Origin: Actinoplanes sp. SE50/110
GTDB taxonomy: Bacteria > Actinomycetota > Actinomycetes > Mycobacteriales > Micromonosporaceae
Direction: 5' to 3'
Assembly: GCF_900119315.1 (NCBI RefSeq)
Contig: NZ_LT827010.1
Location: 3,319,001-3,383,000 of the forward strand
Length of the DNA stretch: 64,000 nucleotides
In this document: piece after piece, positions 33,181 through 41,102 of the stretch
How positions within the stretch are numbered: position 1 is the first letter of the stretch
How the letters are laid out: the number at the start of each line of letters is the position of its first letter
The notes under the pieces: generated by a model
Told to the model about the DNA's origin: nothing
Database searches by the model: none
Seen by the model: only the letters and a program-made list of their open reading frames with translations
Translations under genes and position numbers: made by a program

Positions 33181-34149
33181 GTGTGGCGATTTGTCGCGAG
33201 GCTCCGGACGGGGCAGTATGCACGGGTGCAGCGTTACCGAGTTGGCATCCTGGCTGTCGCGACGGTCGTGGTCCTCGGCGGTGGCGGCCTGATCTACGCG
33301 GGCCTCGACGGCGGGTCCGGCGGTGGAGTCGTGTCCAGCGCCCTGAGCCTGGACGGGTCGGACACCTCGACCAAGGGCGCATCCCCGTCGCCGACCGGCC
33401 CGAGCCCCGAGGAGCTGGCCCGGGCCGCGCGGGCGCAGCAGGCCAAGGCGCTGACCGCCGCGCTGACGAAGCTTTCCGCGGCCTCGCCGGAGTTCTCGGT
33501 CGCCGTGCTGGACAAGACGACCGGTGAGTCCTTCGCCTTCCGGGGCGACGAGCACTATGACACGGCCAGCATCGTCAAGGCGCAGATTCTCGCCTGCATG
33601 CTGCTCAAGGACCAGGACGCCGGGCGCGATCCGAGTTCGGCCGAGATGGCCCTGGCCAAGCCGATGATCCAGTTCAGCGACAACAATGCGACCACCTCGC
33701 TGTTCGGCCGGATCGGCGGCAAGGCGGCGGTCGGCAGATGCAACAAGCGTCTCGGCCTGACCGCGACCGAGGTCGCCTCGTCCTGGGGTTTCACCCGGAC
33801 CACCGCCAACGACCAGGTCAAGCTGCTCGCCAAGTTCGTCGACGTGAAGGGTCCGCTGGACGCGGATTCCCGCAAGACCGCGTTCAAGCTGATGAACACC
33901 GTCAGCAAGGGGCAGACCTGGGGAGTGCCGTCGATCGCGCGCAGCGGCGAGACGACCACCGTCAAGAACGGCTGGGACACCCGCTCGGCCGACGGCGGCC
34001 TGTGGGCGATCAACACGATCGGCCGGGTCACCGGGGGCCGGGTGGACGTGTCGGTGGCCGTCCTCTCGCACAACAACCGGTCCCAGCCGGCCGGTCAGGC
34101 CCTGGTGGAGAAGGTCGCCAAGCTGACCCGGCAGTATCTGAAGTACTGA
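33181..34149 (+). CDS. Membrane-anchored serine hydrolase, class A beta-lactamase-like fold
   Basis: A 322-residue protein with one N-terminal transmembrane anchor (about 22-42), a Ser/Pro linker and an extracytoplasmic penicillin-recognising domain. It has the SxxK motif (Ser130-Ile-Val-Lys133, in TASIVKAQ) and SDN (Ser166-Asp-Asn168). In place of KTG there is KNG (Lys262). I do not see the ExxLN omega-loop glutamate of true class A enzymes, so efficient beta-lactam hydrolysis is doubtful and a peptidoglycan or regulatory role is as likely. The start may be GTG 33181 or GTG 33226, the latter directly before the anchor. Confidence 0.8.
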   Translation: MWRFVARLRTGQYARVQRYRVGILAVATVVVLGGGGLIYAGLDGGSGGGVVSSALSLDGSDTSTKGASPSPTGPSPEELARAARAQQAKALTAALTKLSAASPEFSVAVLDKTTGESFAFRGDEHYDTASIVKAQILACMLLKDQDAGRDPSSAEMALAKPMIQFSDNNATTSLFGRIGGKAAVGRCNKRLGLTATEVASSWGFTRTTANDQVKLLAKFVDVKGPLDADSRKTAFKLMNTVSKGQTWGVPSIARSGETTTVKNGWDTRSADGGLWAINTIGRVTGGRVDVSVAVLSHNNRSQPAGQALVEKVAKLTRQYLKY

Positions 34150-34280
34150 TCAGCCGGCGGCCGGGCCGCTCCGTCGTCGCCCCGTCGTGGCCGGTGCCCC
34201 GCCGCTGCCGGTGGCCCGCGGGACGGGTCGAGTCCGGAAACCGATGGCCGGGTGCGCACCGGGCGTGTCAGGCTGCCGGC

Positions 34281-34610
34281 GTGACCGAACGCGAGCCGAT
34301 CGTGATGCAGGTGTACTGCCGGGTGAAGGTCGTCGTCGACGACCCGGCCGCGATGACCGAGGTGGCCGTCCGCCGGCTGCGCGAGGCCGACATCGACTGG
34401 TCCGCCGAGGCCGACACCCTCGCCGAGGCGGAGGCGGAGATGCGCACCGACCTGCCGCAGGCCCTCTCCTCGCTGGTGGACCCGGCGGCGCTGCTCGCCG
34501 GCGTGCCCGGCGTCGAGATCAGCGGCGGCCGGTGGTGGGCGGAGCCCGGCGAGCCCGCGCCCGGCTTCCAGCCGGGCTTCCCCGGGCCGGCCCCTCGTCG
34601 CACCGTCTGA
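34281..34610 (+). CDS. Hypothetical protein, 109 aa
   Basis: A small acidic soluble protein. The N-terminus is VYCRVKVVVDDPAAMTEVAV, followed by helices (RRLREADIDWSAEADTLAEA) and a Pro/Gly-rich tail. The fold looks like a single alpha/beta domain, with no family I can name. GTG 34281 is used; ATG 34304 is in a different frame. It lies 44 bp before the Hsp70-like gene and could be co-transcribed with it. Confidence 0.65.
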   Translation: MTEREPIVMQVYCRVKVVVDDPAAMTEVAVRRLREADIDWSAEADTLAEAEAEMRTDLPQALSSLVDPAALLAGVPGVEISGGRWWAEPGEPAPGFQPGFPGPAPRRTV

Positions 34611-34654
34611 ACCGGACAGTGACGCATTGGTGATCTTCTGTTTGACTGGGTCGC

Positions 34655-36868
34655 ATGCAGAGCGCGCCGCGACTGGCGATCGACTACGGTTCCGCGTGCA
34701 CCCGCGCGGTGCTGGCCTGGCCCGACCGCCCCTGGCAGCCGCTGCTCGTCGAGGGCACCGCGGAGCCGTCCAGCGCGGTCCACGTCGGTGCGGACGGCGC
34801 CCTCACCGCGGGCGCCGCGGCCTGGCGGCTCGCCGCCGACGACCCGGCCGGTTTCGTGGAGTCGCCGCTGGCCGCCGGGGTCGGGACGGTCCGGGTCCGC
34901 GGCCGCAACGTGGAGATCGCCGGCCTCGTCGCCGCCACCCTGCGCCTGATCGCGGCCGAGGCGGTGCGGATGGCCGGCGTGCTGCCCGCCGACGTCCGGA
35001 TGAGCGTTCCCGCCGGCTGGGACCCGGCCCGCCGCACCTGGCTGCGGCAGGCCGCCCACCAGGCCGGGCTCAACCGTCCGCAGCTCGTCGAGGCGCCGGT
35101 CGCGGCGCTGGTCGCCACCCGCTGCACCGCACGGCCGATCCCCGTTCTGGATCCGCCGTCCGCCGCCGGACCGCCGTCGTCCCGGCCGTCCGGCGGCGGT
35201 ACGACGTATGCCGCCACGACCGCCCCCAGCCGGTTCGTGCTGGTCTGCGATGTCGGCGCGACCGCCGAGGTCAGCGTGCTGCGCGCCGACCTGTCCGGCG
35301 CCGAGGTGATGTCCACGGTGACCGGCGTCGACGCCGGTGGCCGCGCCATCGACGACCGCCTCGTCAGCATGCTCCTGCACCGCGAAGCCACCGCCGCACC
35401 CACCCGCCCGTCGCCCGCCACGACCCCGGTCGGATCCACCACGACCCGCCGGGTCCCCGACCTGGACACGACCCGCCGGGTCCCCGACCTGGACACGACC
35501 CGCCGGGTCCCCGACCTGGACACGACCCGCCGGGTCCCCGACCCGGACACCACCGGCCGAGCCGCCGATGCGGCCACCGTCGCCACCGGGCCCGCCGTCG
35601 CTGCGGAAGCCCGGCCCGCGGCCGGTGCCGGCTCACCCGCCGCCGACCGCGAAGGCGCGGCGGGCGCGGGCCCGCCCGGCGCCGAGCCGCCGGCCGGTGC
35701 GGGCTGGGGGAGTGCGGTGGATGTGGCAGCGGTGTTGCGGGACGGGGCGGCCGCCACGGTGGCGGTGTTGCGTACCGGCAAGGAGGCTGTCTCGCAGCAG
35801 CCGGCCGTGACCGTGCCGCTGCCCGCGCCCGGAGCGGCCGTCGTGCTCAGCACGACCCTGGTGGAACGGGCCGCCGAACCGGTCCTGCGGCGTCTCCCCG
35901 AGCTGGCCGCGGAGGCGTTGCGCGCCGCCGAGCTGGGCAGGAACGACATCGCGGAGGTGTACGCGGTGGGTGCCGCCGCCGCGATGCCCGCCCTGCCGCG
36001 GGTGCTGGAACGCGAGCTGGGCCGGCCGGTCCGGGTCGCCGCCCTGCCCGGGGCGGCGGTGGTGCTCGGTGTCGCCGAAGCCGAGGGCGCCGCGGCGCCG
36101 GCCGGCGAACCGGCCCCCGAGGTCCCCCGGCTGACCGTGCTCCGGGTGCTGGGCCTGATCCTGCCCGGGGCGGCTTCGGTGGCGCTGTTCAGCCATTTCG
36201 TGTTCACCGCCCGGGGGCGGACCGCCTCGAGCTGGGGTGAGCTGGCCATCGCCGGGGTGCTCGCGCTGATGCTGTGCCTGGCCGCCGGCCCGTGGATCGG
36301 CGCGGCGCTGGCCCGCGACGCCGGACTGCGCGGGCGCTGGGACGCCGCCGGGCAGATCTCCGCCGGGCTGCTCACCGCGGACGCGTTCGGGGTGACCGTC
36401 GCCGCACTGTACGCGGTGGCGGCCGGCCTCTACCTGGTGGCGCCGTTCGGCGAGCCGCTGCAGTGGTCTTTGCTGCCGGTGCTGCCCGCCGCCCTGCTGG
36501 CCGCGGCCGTCGCAGTGATCGTCCGGCGGCGGTTGATCCCGCCGGTGATCGTCGAATCCCCGCTGGTCGCGACCATCATCCTGAGCATCGGCAGCCTGCT
36601 GTACGCGCTGACGGTCCGGGCCGGCTTCCCGCCCGCGGCCGCACTGTGGGGTACGGCCGCCACCCGCACCGGCGGCGCGCTGATCGGCGTCGGCGTCGCG
36701 CTGCTGCTGTTCCGGATCACGGTGCTGCGCGGCATCACCGCGGTCGTCCTCGGCGTCTTCGGCTTCTTCATCGCGGATCCCCGCGCGGTCGGCGTCTTCG
36801 GCGTCGGCATCGGCATCGCGGTCGCCGTCTGGTGGGGCCAGCGCCTGCTCACCCTGGTCCGCCCCTGA
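34655..36868 (+). CDS. Hsp70-like ATPase domain fused to a polytopic membrane domain
   Basis: A 737-residue protein. The N-terminal half resembles an actin/Hsp70 nucleotide-binding domain: phosphate-1 LAIDYGSACTRAVLAW, VRMSVPAGWDPARRTWLRQA, connecting-type LVCDVGATAEVSVL and a late IAEVYAVGAAAAMPALP. It is interrupted at about 255-350 by a low-complexity insert with a 9-residue repeat, (T)RRVPDLDTT, in four copies. From about residue 490 on there are about nine transmembrane helices. Actinobacterial Hsp70-like membrane proteins of this kind are uncharacterised. ATP-dependent envelope or secretion function is only a guess. It ends in a long inverted repeat. Confidence 0.8.
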   Translation: MQSAPRLAIDYGSACTRAVLAWPDRPWQPLLVEGTAEPSSAVHVGADGALTAGAAAWRLAADDPAGFVESPLAAGVGTVRVRGRNVEIAGLVAATLRLIAAEAVRMAGVLPADVRMSVPAGWDPARRTWLRQAAHQAGLNRPQLVEAPVAALVATRCTARPIPVLDPPSAAGPPSSRPSGGGTTYAATTAPSRFVLVCDVGATAEVSVLRADLSGAEVMSTVTGVDAGGRAIDDRLVSMLLHREATAAPTRPSPATTPVGSTTTRRVPDLDTTRRVPDLDTTRRVPDLDTTRRVPDPDTTGRAADAATVATGPAVAAEARPAAGAGSPAADREGAAGAGPPGAEPPAGAGWGSAVDVAAVLRDGAAATVAVLRTGKEAVSQQPAVTVPLPAPGAAVVLSTTLVERAAEPVLRRLPELAAEALRAAELGRNDIAEVYAVGAAAAMPALPRVLERELGRPVRVAALPGAAVVLGVAEAEGAAAPAGEPAPEVPRLTVLRVLGLILPGAASVALFSHFVFTARGRTASSWGELAIAGVLALMLCLAAGPWIGAALARDAGLRGRWDAAGQISAGLLTADAFGVTVAALYAVAAGLYLVAPFGEPLQWSLLPVLPAALLAAAVAVIVRRRLIPPVIVESPLVATIILSIGSLLYALTVRAGFPPAAALWGTAATRTGGALIGVGVALLLFRITVLRGITAVVLGVFGFFIADPRAVGVFGVGIGIAVAVWWGQRLLTLVRP
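35441..35551 (+). repeat. In-frame 27-bp tandem repeat, 4 copies
   Basis: Units encoding TTRRVPDLD are repeated nearly perfectly inside the Hsp70-like gene; the last reads VPDPD. Being a multiple of three, expansion or loss keeps the frame. Confidence 0.85.
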
Positions 36869-36882
36869 CCGCACCGGCGGGC

Positions 36883-36928
36883 GCCGGACCCGGCGCGCGG
36901 CGCGGCGACGGGACGAGACGGGTCCGGC
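36883..36928 (+). terminator. Hairpin terminator after the Hsp70-like gene
   Basis: GCCGGACCCG (36883-36892) and CGGGTCCGGC (36919-36928) are exact reverse complements separated by 26 bases, 15 bp after the stop codon. No U-tract is seen. Confidence 0.55.
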
Positions 36929-36984
36929 ACCGGCGTACCGCCGATCATTGACCGCGAACCGCAGCGGCCAGGTAGGGTGCGGCG

Positions 36985-37461
36985 GTGCTGGGCCGACCGC
37001 TGGTGTTTCTCGACGTGGACGGGCCGCTGATCCCGTTCCGCGCCCGGACCGTCGGCGCCGCCCCACCGGCTCCGGACGGCGGCAATCCGCTGCTGCACCG
37101 GATCGACCCGGAGGACGGGCGGCGGCTGCGGAAACTCCCGGCCGACCTGGTCTGGGCCACCACCTGGATGGACGAGGCGAACGAGGTGGTCGCCCCGCGG
37201 CTCGGCCTGCCCCCGCTCCCGGTCGTCGACTGGCCGGACGAGGCGCCGCTGCCCGGCCTGCACTGGAAGACGGCGTTCCTGGTGACCTGGGCGGCCGGCC
37301 GCAGCTTCGTCTGGATCGACGACGAGCTGACCGACAACGATCGCCGCTGGGTGGCCGCGCACCATCCGGGCCGGGCCCTGCTGCACCGGGTGGACGGCAA
37401 CCGCGGCCTCACCGACGCCGACTTCTTCACCGTCGGCGCCTGGCTGATGATCCACGGGTGA
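36985..37461 (+). CDS. HAD superfamily protein resembling the Swiss Army Knife RNA-repair HAD domain
   Basis: A 158-residue single-domain HAD-like protein. Motif I is LVFLDVDGPLIPF (Asp10, Asp12). Then ADLVWATTWMDEANE and a distal FVWIDDELTDNDRRW that supplies the acidic motif IV residues. The W-A-T-T-W-x-x-x-A-N phrase recalls the HAD domain seen in Swiss Army Knife RNA-repair proteins, where it would act as an RNA or nucleotide phosphatase. As a stand-alone protein the substrate is uncertain. GTG at 36985 is used. The stop is 4 bp from the convergent chemoreceptor stop. Confidence 0.75.
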   Translation: MLGRPLVFLDVDGPLIPFRARTVGAAPPAPDGGNPLLHRIDPEDGRRLRKLPADLVWATTWMDEANEVVAPRLGLPPLPVVDWPDEAPLPGLHWKTAFLVTWAAGRSFVWIDDELTDNDRRWVAAHHPGRALLHRVDGNRGLTDADFFTVGAWLMIHG

Positions 37462-37465
37462 GGCG

Positions 37466-39046
37466 TCAGTAGCGGAAGTGGCTGACCAGGGTCTGCAGGT
37501 TGTTGGCCATCTGGCTGAGCTCGGTCACCGCCTGCTGGGACTGCGCGATGCCCTCGGTGCTGACCTGGGTGGCGGTCGCCAGGCCGGTGATGTTGGCGGC
37601 GATGTCGCCGGCACCGGAAGCGGCCAGGGCCACGTTGTGGCTCATCTGCTCGGTGGTGGCGGTCTGCTGGGCGACCGCCGCGGCGATCGTGGCCTGGTAG
37701 TCGTTGATGCTGGCGATGACCGAGGTGATCTCGCCGATCGCGGTGACCGCTCCGGCCGTGTCGGCCTGGATGGCCTGGACCCGGCGGGAGATGTCGTCGG
37801 TGGCCCGGGCGGTCTCCTGGGCGAGTTCCTTCACCTCGCCGGCGACCACGGCGAAACCCTTGCCGAGTTCGCCGGCCCGGGCCGCCTCGATGGTGGCGTT
37901 CAGCGCGAGCAGGTTGGTCTGCTCGGCGATGCTGGTGATCACTTTGATCACCTCGGCGATCTCGCGGGACGACTCGCCCAGCTTGCCGACCTGGGTGGTG
38001 GTCGCGTCGGCGACCGCCACCGCCTGCTCGGCCACCCGGGCGGCCTCGGTCGCGTTGTGCGCGATGTCCCGGATCGAGTCGCCCATCTGGTGGGTGCCCT
38101 GCGCGACGCTGCTGACGTTGTCGTTGACGCCCTCGGCGGCCTGCGACGCGGTCTGTGCCTGCGAGGCGGCCTGGTCGGCGGACCGGGACATGGTGCTCGC
38201 GGTCGCGGTGAGCTGCTCGGCGGCGGCCGCGACGGCCTGCGCCGAGCCGGCCACCGAGGACACCACCCGCCGGGTGTTGGCCTGCGCCTCGTCCAGGGCG
38301 CGGGCCATCTGGCCGACCTCGTCCTGGCCGCGGACCTCGGCGGCGACGGTCAGGTCGCCGTCGGCCATCGCCTGCAGCGCGCCGCGGACCCGCTGCAGCG
38401 GCCGGGTGATCGACAGGACGACCAGCCGGGCCAGCACGCAGACCAGGATCGCGGCGATCGCGACGGCCAGCCACAGGATGTGGTTGGCGGTGGCCCGGCT
38501 CTGCGCGGCGTTCTGGTTGGCCCGGGCCACGGTGTCCAGGAACAGCGCCCGCTCGTTCGCCAGCACCGCGCTGATCAGGTAGTTGTCGACGTCGACCTGC
38601 TCCCAGGCGAGCCGGGCGCCGGCCTGGTCGACGGCGGCCGCGTCGACGAAGCGCTTCAGCGTGATGGTGTAGTCGTCGGTGACCGCCTTGATCCGGCCGA
38701 CCGCCGCGTCCAGCCCGCTGGGCAGGTCGATCGCCTGCAGCCTGGTCAGCAGGTCGTCGACCTCGGAGATCCGGGCCTTCAGCAGCTCGCTCTGCTTGGC
38801 CGGGTCGCTGCGGACGATCGACTGGATGCCGTTGGCGCGCAGCTCGCTGGCCTCCCGGTCGAGCTGCAGCACCATCGCGCTGGCCGTGTTCAGGTTCTCC
38901 AGGTCGCGGGCGGTGCTGTCGGCGGTACGACCGTTGATCGTGGTCACCACCAGGCAGACGGCCAGGGCCAGGATGCTGGCGGCGACCAGGATGGTCAATT
39001 TGGTCCGGACCGACAGGTCGAGGAAGCGCTGGATCATCGAGCTCAC
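37466..39046 (-). CDS. Methyl-accepting chemotaxis protein
   Basis: A 526-residue transmembrane chemoreceptor. TM1 is at about 16-36, followed by a four-helix-bundle periplasmic domain (40-190), TM2 (about 192-214), HAMP (ITRPLQRVRGALQAMADGDL) and a signalling domain whose hairpin tip is intact: IAEQTNLLALNATIEAARAG. It would pass ligand signals to CheA/CheW. The GTG start overlaps the stop of the sugar-binding lipoprotein gene as GTGA, so it is translationally coupled to it. That strongly suggests the binding protein supplies this receptor's ligand. No other che gene is in the window. Confidence 0.95.
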   Translation of the reverse strand: MSSMIQRFLDLSVRTKLTILVAASILALAVCLVVTTINGRTADSTARDLENLNTASAMVLQLDREASELRANGIQSIVRSDPAKQSELLKARISEVDDLLTRLQAIDLPSGLDAAVGRIKAVTDDYTITLKRFVDAAAVDQAGARLAWEQVDVDNYLISAVLANERALFLDTVARANQNAAQSRATANHILWLAVAIAAILVCVLARLVVLSITRPLQRVRGALQAMADGDLTVAAEVRGQDEVGQMARALDEAQANTRRVVSSVAGSAQAVAAAAEQLTATASTMSRSADQAASQAQTASQAAEGVNDNVSSVAQGTHQMGDSIRDIAHNATEAARVAEQAVAVADATTTQVGKLGESSREIAEVIKVITSIAEQTNLLALNATIEAARAGELGKGFAVVAGEVKELAQETARATDDISRRVQAIQADTAGAVTAIGEITSVIASINDYQATIAAAVAQQTATTEQMSHNVALAASGAGDIAANITGLATATQVSTEGIAQSQQAVTELSQMANNLQTLVSHFRY

Positions 39047-40107
39047 CCCGCCAGCTGGTCGGCGGTGTAGTACCCGCCGTCGACCAGCACCCGCTTGTAG
39101 TTGGAGCGGTCCACGTTCACCGGCTGCAGCAGGAACGTCGGGACCACCTTGACACCGTTGTCGTACTGTTTCTCGTCGTTGACCACGGGCACTCCGCCCA
39201 GCAGCAGCGAGTTGGTCATCTGCACGGCCACCTTGGCCAACTCCCGGGTGTCCTTGTAGACGGTCTCGGTCTGTTTGCCGGCGGCGATCAGTTTGACCGA
39301 GTCGAGTTCCGCGTCCTGCCCCGTGACCACCGGTGGTTTGGCGTACCCGGCCTCCTGGACGGCTTCGAGGATGCCCCGGGCCAGGCCGTCGTTCGGGGCG
39401 AGCACCGCGTCCACCCGGGTGCCGCGCAGCGGGCCGGCGAGCAGCCGCTGCATCCGCTTCTTGGCCACCGCGTTGTCCCAGCGCTGGGTCGCGACCTGCT
39501 GGAACGAGGTCTCACCGGAGACCACCCGCAGCCGGCCGGACTTTAGGTACGGCTGGAGCACGCTCATCGCCCCGTTGAAGAAGAACGTGGCGTTGTTGTC
39601 GTCCGCCGACCCGGCGAACAGCTCGATGGTGTGGCTGCCGCCCGAACCCGCCAGGTGGAGTGCCTTCACGATCGTCGTCCCCTGCAGGATGCCGACCCGG
39701 AAGTTGTCGAAGGTGGCGTAGTAGGTGATGTTCGGGGTGTCCCGGATCAGCCGGTCGTAGGAGATCACCGGAACCTTCGCGGTCGCCGCGGCGGCCAGCA
39801 CGTCCTTCAGCGCGGTGCCGTCGATCGCACCGACCACCAGGGCCTTCTCCCCGGCGGCGAGCATCGCCTTGATCTGGCTGATCTGTTTGTCGATGTCATC
39901 CTCGGCGTACTGCAGGTCGGTCTTGTAGCCGAGCACCTGGAACTGCTGGGCGATGTTCTTGCCGTCCCCGACCCAGCGGATCGACTTGGTGGTCGGCATG
40001 GCGATCCCGATGGTGCCCCGATCCTTCTGCTCGACGGTCGTCTCGTCCGCACTGCTGCAGCCGGAGGCCGTGGCGAGCACCATCACCGCGACGACGTACC
40101 AGCGCAT
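39043..40107 (-). CDS. ChvE-like sugar-binding lipoprotein
   Basis: A 354-residue periplasmic-binding-protein family 1 member. Lipobox is ATASGC with Cys17. The fold reads through TIGIAMPTTKSIRWVGDGKN, KALVVGAIDGTALKDVL, ISYDRLIRDTPNITYYATFDN, IELFAGSADDNNATFFFNGA, DAVLAPNDGLARGILEAV and VVTGQDAELDSVKLI. These are all hallmarks of ChvE/multiple-sugar-binding proteins. No transporter permease or ATPase is adjacent; instead the next gene, overlapping by four bases, is a chemoreceptor. ATG 40107 has GGGGG upstream. It is likely a sugar sensor for chemotaxis rather than uptake. Confidence 0.9.
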   Translation of the reverse strand: MRWYVVAVMVLATASGCSSADETTVEQKDRGTIGIAMPTTKSIRWVGDGKNIAQQFQVLGYKTDLQYAEDDIDKQISQIKAMLAAGEKALVVGAIDGTALKDVLAAAATAKVPVISYDRLIRDTPNITYYATFDNFRVGILQGTTIVKALHLAGSGGSHTIELFAGSADDNNATFFFNGAMSVLQPYLKSGRLRVVSGETSFQQVATQRWDNAVAKKRMQRLLAGPLRGTRVDAVLAPNDGLARGILEAVQEAGYAKPPVVTGQDAELDSVKLIAAGKQTETVYKDTRELAKVAVQMTNSLLLGGVPVVNDEKQYDNGVKVVPTFLLQPVNVDRSNYKRVLVDGGYYTADQLAG

Positions 40108-40168
40108 GGCGCACCCCCTCCACCCCATGATCGGTCCCTGGAGCGGAATCCGGGGAGGAATGCGAAGA

Positions 40169-40375
40169 CTATTCCGGCCCTGCGACCAGCACCTTCCTGC
40201 CGCCGGCCCGCTCGGGGGCCGCAGCCGCGGCGGCCCTGCCCGCGACGGATTCCGCCGGCTCGGCCGGTGCGGGGGCGGGGGCGTCCGATCGCTTCGCGCT
40301 CAGGGCGCCGTCCGGATGGCGGACGTACCAGGCGGAGGTGTACGCGGCGAGTTCCACGCCCAGCACGGTCGGCAC
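40169..40375 (-). CDS. Small hypothetical protein, 68 aa
   Basis: Begins MPTVLGVELAAYTSAWYVRH and continues into an Ala/Pro/Glu-rich tail ending RKVLVAGPE. No domain is recognised. GTG start, weak ribosome signal. It lies 43 bp downstream of the next leftward gene and could be its operon partner or an over-predicted frame. Confidence 0.4.
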   Translation of the reverse strand: MPTVLGVELAAYTSAWYVRHPDGALSAKRSDAPAPAPAEPAESVAGRAAAAAAPERAGGRKVLVAGPE

Positions 40376-40418
40376 CCCGGTCGGCCGGATGAGGAGCCGC
40401 CCGGGGGCGAACCGGTTC

Positions 40419-40751
40419 TCAGAGATCGTCGGGCCAGGTGTGCGGATCGACGGTCCACGGCTTGCCGGCCTCGTCCCGGCGGGCGATCCGGCCCACCGGC
40501 AGGGTGGCCAGCTCGGCGAGGCCCGGATCGGTGTCGGCGATGGTGGCGATGCAGGCGATCACGCTGGCGCCGGGCAGATCCGGATCGTTGACCCCGTCGC
40601 CGACCAGCCAGTCGTTCTCCTCGTCGTGGATCACGACGCGGGCCGGCTCCTCACCGGTGAGAACGGTGCGCTGAACGACGGCGCCGAGCCGCTCGGGAAA
40701 GCGCCCACCCGGGAACGGAAACGCGACGCCGCGAAGGATGTACCCTGACAT
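40419..40751 (-). CDS. Conserved hypothetical protein, DUF2185-like, 110 aa
   Basis: A small cytosolic protein. The central phrase NDWLVGDGVNDPDLPGASVI and the end PWTVDPHTWPDD resemble DUF2185/Imm33-type domains, a family with immunity-protein members. The match is from memory and tentative. No toxin gene is adjacent. ATG at 40751. Confidence 0.65.
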   Translation of the reverse strand: MSGYILRGVAFPFPGGRFPERLGAVVQRTVLTGEEPARVVIHDEENDWLVGDGVNDPDLPGASVIACIATIADTDPGLAELATLPVGRIARRDEAGKPWTVDPHTWPDDL

Positions 40752-41102
40752 AACGGGATACTAGCGGGCATATAGCCACCAGGTAAACGCGGTGTTGCCC
40801 TCCTCAACGACCACCCCCCTCGCCGGCAATGCCCTTGCTGCTGAAGGCGGCGTCGAACGAGGCCCGCGGTGGCGGGAAGAGTCTGTCGTCGGGACTTCGG
40901 GATCGGCGGAGTCGCGGTCGGCGTCACCGGCCGGTTTCGACCCGTCCAGCGGTCGGTTCTCGGCCCGCTCACCGTCGGTTCCGACCCTCCACCGGTCGGT
41001 TTCGGCGCGCCGCCGGCTGTTTCGATCTGCTGCCCGGCCTGGCCGGAACGCCGCGGAAGGCGACCGCGAACCGCTGACGGAACTGCCCGCCGCGGGTGAC
41101 GG
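40752..41102. other. Intergenic region with CCGGTCGGTTTCG-like direct repeats
   Basis: A 350-bp gap without a credible gene. Around 40940-41020 variants of GGTCGGTT(C/T)(C/T)GGC recur at 22-36 bp spacing. Otherwise I see nothing. Confidence 0.4.

Noticed and set aside
33181-34149. Calling the serine hydrolase a beta-lactamase resistance gene
   Set aside because: SxxK and SDN are present, but KNG replaces KTG and no omega-loop ExxLN glutamate is visible, so hydrolysis of beta-lactams is not supported.
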